NCBI GenBank assembly: GCA_944472135.2
Contig: OX235264.1
Coordinates: forward strand, 88,298,319 to 88,362,318
Source of the DNA: Trichobilharzia regenti
Lineage: Eukaryota > Platyhelminthes > Trematoda > Strigeidida > Schistosomatidae
Direction: 5' to 3'
Length of the DNA stretch: 64,000 bases
Notes under the pieces: generated by a model
What the model saw: the letters and a program-made list of their open reading frames with translations, nothing else
The model's database searches: none
What the model was told of the DNA's origin: nothing
Part shown: piece after piece, positions 58,759 to 64,000 of the stretch
Position numbering within the stretch: the first letter of the stretch is position 1
Layout of the letters: the number at the start of each line of letters is the position of its first letter
Made by a program: the position numbers and the translations under genes

Positions 58759-60023
58759 TATTAATGACATGAGAATAACGCCCACCACTTCAGGATCCCA
58801 CAACAGTACGATTAAGCTAAGCTGTCAGCAAAACATAAGCATTAAGCCGATGAGAATGATGTTTCCTCACAGAATTCATAAAATATGGTTTGCATAGCAC
58901 TAATAACAAATAGTTGAAGTCGTACTAAATATACTAATGATAGACATAAACTTCTTATAGAGACACCATATTTGTATTACCTTCAACCAACTGCTGAACA
59001 GCATAACTACTCCTCAGTTCGTCACAATTATTTATAAAAACAAGTTATGTTAGTATTTTGTTGCTACAATGATCATGAATAAGCATAATTCTAAAATGTA
59101 GACTTACTTGATTGCTAAAATTTCGTCAGACTGATCTTCAACTTGTTTATTTAAAGTGGAAATACGTCTATTCAATTGTTCAATCTTATCTTTACAACTG
59201 TTATGTTCAGCTTTTAGTTTTTCAAGTTCAATTAACGATCCTTGAGCCTTAAATGTAATTAAAGACAGTAAATTATAGTCAGTTAAATTTTATCCTGAGT
59301 TATGTTATTGGATCAGTACTATTGTTATACATTGTTGCAAGTTAATTAAAAAAGATTTGCATTTCTGAAACCTTAAACAGTAATCCCTTGATATTTGATA
59401 GGGAATAGTTCATCATTAGGTTTTGGTGAGAAAGTGGTTTTATGATCAGTAAGAAAACACTAGGGAGTTAATATTAGAGTTGAATACAGAGACGTTGGAT
59501 AAGGAAAGACTTTTACGTATTCATTTTGGATTATTCATAGGACACCAAGCAACTTGCATCATTGCCCTATGGTCCAATCATTTGGCCTTGATTCAAGTTA
59601 AGAAATCATGAACGTATGTTTTCTTTCCCTGTCAATTGTGAAGAGAAACCATGAGTGACATCACCTTAAGTCTTCAAACACTTAGCTTCTAAATTTCGAT
59701 GATACTTCGGCCAACTGTTGTAGGTGTTATAAATTATACCAGTTACTTGCAAATGTCAGTTTCTTTCATATATTCAGAGCTTAAAATAAAAGTACTGCTT
59801 ACAGTTGAACTTTTATGCATTTAAATCATGAAATTTGTCAAAGTATCGAATAGAGTGAAATGTTTCCACTCACTTGATCTGACCGCAGTTGACGTATTAC
59901 ACGATCTCTTTCTTCTAATCCAGCTCTCTGTTCATCTAACACTTGATTAAGGTTTGAGATTTCTTCTTCAAAACGACGTAGCTGTGATTGCATAGCTTCA
60001 ATTCGGTGTATATGTTTCTCTTG
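57521..60023 (-). CDS. ELKS/CAST/Bruchpilot-like (ERC) coiled-coil protein, 3 internal exons, partial
   Basis: Minus-strand exons 60023-59874 (50 codons), 59247-59108 and 57668-57521, with GT/AG borders and matching phases. The encoded 146 residues are continuous coiled coil: FEEEISNLNQVLDEQRAGLE, IEQLNRRISTLNKQVED, then LCEKEANIALMEL and LDKLRTERDQLQMQQKQLV. The EKEANIAL-EL stretch followed by a KLR-ERDQL-type heptad run is the pattern of ERC proteins (LSDKEANIALLEL in vertebrates), scaffold proteins of the presynaptic active zone and Golgi Rab6 partners. Start and stop lie outside these exons. Other long coiled-coil proteins are possible if the KEANIAL match is chance. Confidence 0.65.
58199..58551 (+). 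repeat. Solo Ty3/Gypsy LTR in the ERC-like gene
   Basis: 353 bp, TGTGGTGAGAGC...GTCGTTACA, with a perfect 4-bp target duplication AAGA (58195-58198 and 58552-58555). Same family as 1790-2131. Antisense to the host gene. Confidence 0.88.
58703..58756. repeat. (TA)27 microsatellite
   Basis: Pure AT tract of 54 bp in an intron. Confidence 0.95.
59108..59247 (-). CDS. ERC-like exon, coiled coil
   Basis: Acceptor ATTTAAG, donor GTAAGT, ends in phase 2. Codes AQGSLIELEKLKAEH then heptads to DEILAIK. Confidence 0.75.
59874..60023 (-). CDS. ERC-like exon, coiled coil
   Basis: Acceptor TATATAG, donor GTGAGT, exactly 50 codons in phase 0, from QEKHIHRIEAMQ to VIRQLRSDQ. Confidence 0.75.
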
Positions 60024-60346
60024 CTATATAAAACAACAATAAGTAAGAAATAGGATAAAATAATAGGGCAGACTGACTGAATAACGGAAGAATTTTCAAC
60101 TTAACATAGCATTACGCTGATGCGGTGTACAACTAGCATGCAAAAAACCATGCCACTTAAGTGAAGCAGTATGCTCGTAAAATTTAAGAAGATTAATGCC
60201 AGTTGTCAGGTCATGTACAAATTTCCTTTTTTTTCTTTTTTTAAAATCAGTTGCAATTAGAAAACAGTTCCATTATGTAGCACATTGATCATAAAACGCT
60301 TTTCAGATCCAATTTTTCGCTAACACCAAACTATACAGTGTTACGA

Positions 60347-60381
<35 letters not shown>

Positions 60382-63300
60382 GATCTATATGTATTCGGAA
60401 TATGGTTGAATTGTCATCTAGTGTCAGCAGTATGTAACCGTCCTCATGTTAGATTTACTTGGTCTTATCGATAGCATCTTGTCTTCAGAGCTTGAGCAAA
60501 ATTATCTCAGATTTAATTATTAGTGTGTATAAGATTATTACTCCCTTCATGTGTTTGTTTTTGGATACTTTCAACTATCAAATAAAACTAAAATAGTCTG
60601 AAGAGAAACAAAAAGTAGAAAGCAGTGGACTTAAACTTCCCCCTAACATGTTACTTCTAAGTAGCCTCCATTTGAAATGATATAGAACTGAACTAAAGTT
60701 ACAGGTGAGGACAGTTATCAACTTGTGACACCAAATAATGACTGTCATACCGAAGGTTGGTCGAGCTTAGGCCTTTTCGACTGTCATAATACGATGATGA
60801 AGTTGTCAAGATGCTTGGAAGTCTTTATCTATGCGTGTGGCTGAACAGAATAGATTATAATCCTTTACAGTCCTTTCAGGTTATGTTATTTGTATATGCA
60901 TGAATTTTGAACCATAATACTGGGGTGGTTTCCTGCTGAGTGAATGCTGACCTAGAGACTTTATATAAACATTCTGATCACAAAGTAGTCATAAAATGAT
61001 TGCCATTAAAAGCCATCAAAATTACTGTACAGCTGACTAGCTACATATCATAAAATGACTAAATGTAACCGAAATAACATAACCAGAAACTAATCGTGAG
61101 ATAATTTATCTGACCACTGAAGTTTATTATATGGAATGACAATAGTGTGGGAGAGGCAAAAGGACATGCAGTACTGAATATCTGTAAAAATCACCCTAGT
61201 AATCTTATCTGGCTGAAGTAAATACAAAATTCTAAAGCGCAAAATATAACAGAGCCATAATACTTGATAATGCTAGAATCTTAGTTGTCTTCCATGCATA
61301 TTTATGCCAGATTTTATGTACAAGAAATAATGACTTACAGTATACATCAAAAGAAGTTTGCGTCCACAACAGATAATTAAGCTTGAATGTTTTTAATTAG
61401 AATAACAGAACGGTAGTAAGTAGACTTTAAGACTAACAGTCAGACATTAGATAATAACAGAAATTTGATATCAAGAGATGGAAAGTCCTGCTTAGTCTAA
61501 ATTTCTCACTTTCGCATCTTCACTGATGAAGAGAACCAGAAATCTCTTAGGAAATCGTACCACTTCAAAGATTCGTAAATATATCACAGTGTGCACGGTT
61601 GTGTCAGTAAGTATAATTGGGATGACGCATACTTAGTAGATTTCGATTATCACTTCGATTTGATAGATAAATGTAATCTCACAAGGTTCATTCTTGGAAT
61701 ACAAAGTTGACTTTAGTAGTGAATGTGATAGTGACTAGAATTCTCAAGGGGACACGAGTTTCTTCTATGTTACTTATACTAACAAGCAATCATATTCAGA
61801 GTTCCAATTCGATTCGTTATAATAATACTATTAAGAATGCTGAAAACATCAAAAAATTTGCTGATCTTAAGTAAATGATTTATATGTCATTAAACTAGCT
61901 TGGGGAAACTAATTTGAATGATCATCAAAACTGTTTAGTGCTATTATTTAGAAACAGTTTTAGCCCTGGAAATTACTGTATTTAATGCATCTTAATTAGC
62001 TATAAAGCATTTGTTCCTGGGTAATTCGATACACTTTGAGAAGAATGTAGACATTTGAGAGGTGAAGTCCTACATCATCAGTCTTGCGAAGTATTTATAT
62101 TACCTAAAAAGTCTTCTTTTAGTAATTAATTGTCTAATGATGTGAAGTATATAATAAACTCTAGGTATTTAGGAAACAAATTTCAAGTCCATGCAGTTCA
62201 CTAACATAATGGCGAATCCATCTTAGCTCACAGAAATTGATCACACTGACTACAATCCATTCGTCCGGCATGCTTCATCAAATCGGATGGTTAGACGAAA
62301 ACATCACTTATACAAGTTATCTTATTGCCTTTTTAATTAACCATATGAAAGTTGAATAAATAAACAATCATTGTTTAAAAATTACTTTACTCAGACAACT
62401 TTGAAGTGTCCAAGTCACATTTCACCGGTCTTATAAGTCTCGGTATTTTCACAGCTCAGTGTATCATCAACATAACGTGATAACCAGCGAACCAAAGGCA
62501 ATGTACCACAAAGTAATTAGTAAAAACATAGTGGAATAGTAAGGTAAATAAGTCATATTTTGCGAATTTATAAAGCGTTTTTCTGCTGTAGCTTCTGGTT
62601 ATTTAATGGTCTACTTGTCTGACACGAATTGTGTCAGTTATTTACTAAAGGCTCACAAAATTCTTATATTCATCATTATTCCTTTACGTTCCGAGTGGAA
62701 CATAGGGCTTTGGCATCACATCTCTATTTCACTCGGCTGTCTGAAGTCCTTCATAATTGACTCGATGATAGTCCATAAGCTTTCACTTATTCCTCAGACT
62801 TTATCCACGCCTAGCTTACTACCTCGCTAGCTTAAAAGCCTGTAATAGGCGCTGAAAAAGGAAGGAAGATTGAGTGTGGAGCTATCGACCCTACCCAAGA
62901 AAATCAATCCAACCTCCACAGAAAATTCAAAGAATAGGATTCTTATAGTCAGATTTAACCACCGATATGAAAGGGAGTATTATAAGGCTTAACAAAGCTT
63001 AGCTTTCGTTGTAGACCTATATCAAGCAGTCAAAATCGGAGAGACAAGATCTTAAGACTCTTCCTGTTATAGAGTAAGATTTCGAAATAGCACATAATTT
63101 AAGAATAATAAAAATATTTTGGTTACAAAGTTCTAGAGAAATTTTCAATGGTATCAATCAACGGAACTAAACGCGAAACACAGGGTGAATCTATGATTGA
63201 AGAATTACTTTCATAGTTCGGCACCACAAACCAACTTTAAGAATAAATTTATCAATCCTCAACAAAATTGTGATTTAGTTTTAAGATGAAAAAAAACATT

Positions 63301-63773
63301 AGCTGGGTATTCAGTGACACTGTAAAAATCAGTTTTGTAGAAGCTTAATTTAGCCTCTTGTATTTCAAATGAGAAACACGATGGGAATGTGAGATTATTT
63401 GCTGGGAAAGCACTAAAGACAACAATTCACATTTTCAGGCAATATAAAGCAAATGAACAGTCCTAAAACCTATTAGAGTGGTTGGTTTTACGAAAAACAA
63501 ATATCGCACGAAAACAAAAGCCCTAGTCTACAAAAAGAAATTATTACGAAGATGAAAGTATGACCAAGCAGTATGCATCACACTTCAATTATCCTACTGC
63601 CATCAGAAAAGATCTCACAATATTTCACTTAAGAGGAGAACATCAATATTCGTATATTTGGATTAGTTTAAATCATCACAAAAAATAAATAATACTCGCC
63701 GCAGATAATGGGTAGCAGTCACGCTATGTCGTGAATCGACAGAAGTTAGAATTCGTGCACTGGCCATTGGATA
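60024..63773. other. Probable 5' intron sequence of the ERC-like gene, no exon recognised
   Basis: A stretch at 62660-62940 (GAGTGGAACATAGGGCTTTG, then a GATTGAGTGTGGAGC stretch) recurs in part at 55150-55260 and 38870-38945 and looks like a dispersed repeat. No coding pattern was found on either strand. Confidence 0.4.
60348..60380. repeat. (TA)n microsatellite
   Basis: TA tract bounded on both sides by CGATCT. Confidence 0.9.
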
Positions 63774-63779
63774 GGGTCC

Positions 63780-63930
63780 CAGTGGCTTAATGTTCTATGA
63801 GCTCGCCTTGTAACTGGAAGGTCCTACGTTAGAACCCTGGTGGGTGCGTGCTGATTAGGAGTCACAAACTAGAACGAAACAGCTGTTCAGTACTTCAGGT
63901 TTTCTAATGGTTCTCTAACCGATGTCAGCT
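63780..63930 (+). mobile_element. tRNA-derived SINE with degenerate hammerhead motif
   Basis: Head CCCAGTGGCTTAATG and a degenerate B-box stretch (CCTACGTTAGAACCC). At 63846-63896 the order CTGAT...GGAGTC...ACGAAAC, the palindrome CAGCTG and TTC follows the minimal-stem-III hammerhead layout. The core is damaged (CUGAUUA and an insertion). Confidence 0.55.
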
Positions 63931-64000
63931 TGTGATGAAATCCTGTAACCAAATGTGATTCGTATTTGATATCGGAAATGTCCGAACAATCAGTTGTTCG

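Overview
This window looks like nuclear DNA of a blood fluke (Schistosoma or a close trematode). It is AT-rich and intron-rich, with introns as short as 42, 48 and 57 bp. It is crowded with RTE-like and CR1/jockey-like LINEs, BEL/Pao-like and Ty3/Gypsy LTR elements, and tRNA-derived SINEs carrying a degenerate hammerhead ribozyme of the Schistosoma Sm-alpha type. It also holds (TA)n microsatellites and diverged TTAGGG-type blocks. Nothing in it looks bacterial. The species cannot be fixed from the sequence alone.

Region 1 (1-15215) is entirely mobile DNA. The 3' end of a Ty3/Gypsy element (RNase H, integrase, LTR; 1-2131) sits at the left edge of a very large, near-perfect palindrome (2132-12857, arms about 5.0-5.4 kb, 280-bp spacer). 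Each arm carries two opposed partial copies of a BEL/Pao-like element (A and B on the left, C and D on the right). Between them lie a dead LINE fragment and a 1-kb non-coding dispersed repeat. Copy D runs past the right arm to 15215 and is the best preserved: two 236-bp LTRs around one 603-codon gag-like frame, with no protease, reverse transcriptase or integrase.

Region 2 (15216-21929) has no recognisable gene. It holds a third copy of the 1-kb repeat and a pair of oppositely oriented telomere-like blocks.

Region 3 (21930-39571) is a complete plus-strand gene for tRNA (guanine26-N2)-dimethyltransferase (TRMT1/Trm1) in eight exons (580 aa). Two in-frame Met codons could give mitochondrial and nuclear/cytosolic forms. 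Its large introns host an SR2-like RTE fragment, an endonuclease fragment, a nearly complete but frameshifted RTE-like element, an internally deleted relative with an open 357-codon frame, and SINE pieces.

Region 4 (39572-43189) ends with a compact minus-strand gene for a DNL-type zinc-finger protein (DNLZ/Tim15/Zim17 family, mitochondrial Hsp70 helper). It converges on TRMT1 tail to tail.

Region 5 (43190-57520) is a graveyard of CR1-like and Gypsy reverse transcriptase fragments. It also holds a fourth 1-kb repeat copy split by a 967-bp TG...CA insertion with inverted LTR halves, a solo Gypsy LTR, a tRNA-Gly-like relic and the hammerhead SINE. Region 6 (57521-60023) contains three minus-strand coiled-coil exons that resemble ELKS/CAST/Bruchpilot (ERC) active-zone proteins. 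The rest of that gene lies outside the window or in exons not recognised here. A second Gypsy solo LTR lies in its intron, and a second hammerhead-type SINE lies near the right edge.

The two complete host genes are housekeeping genes with no evident operon relationship. Most of the remaining recognisable structure is transposon history.
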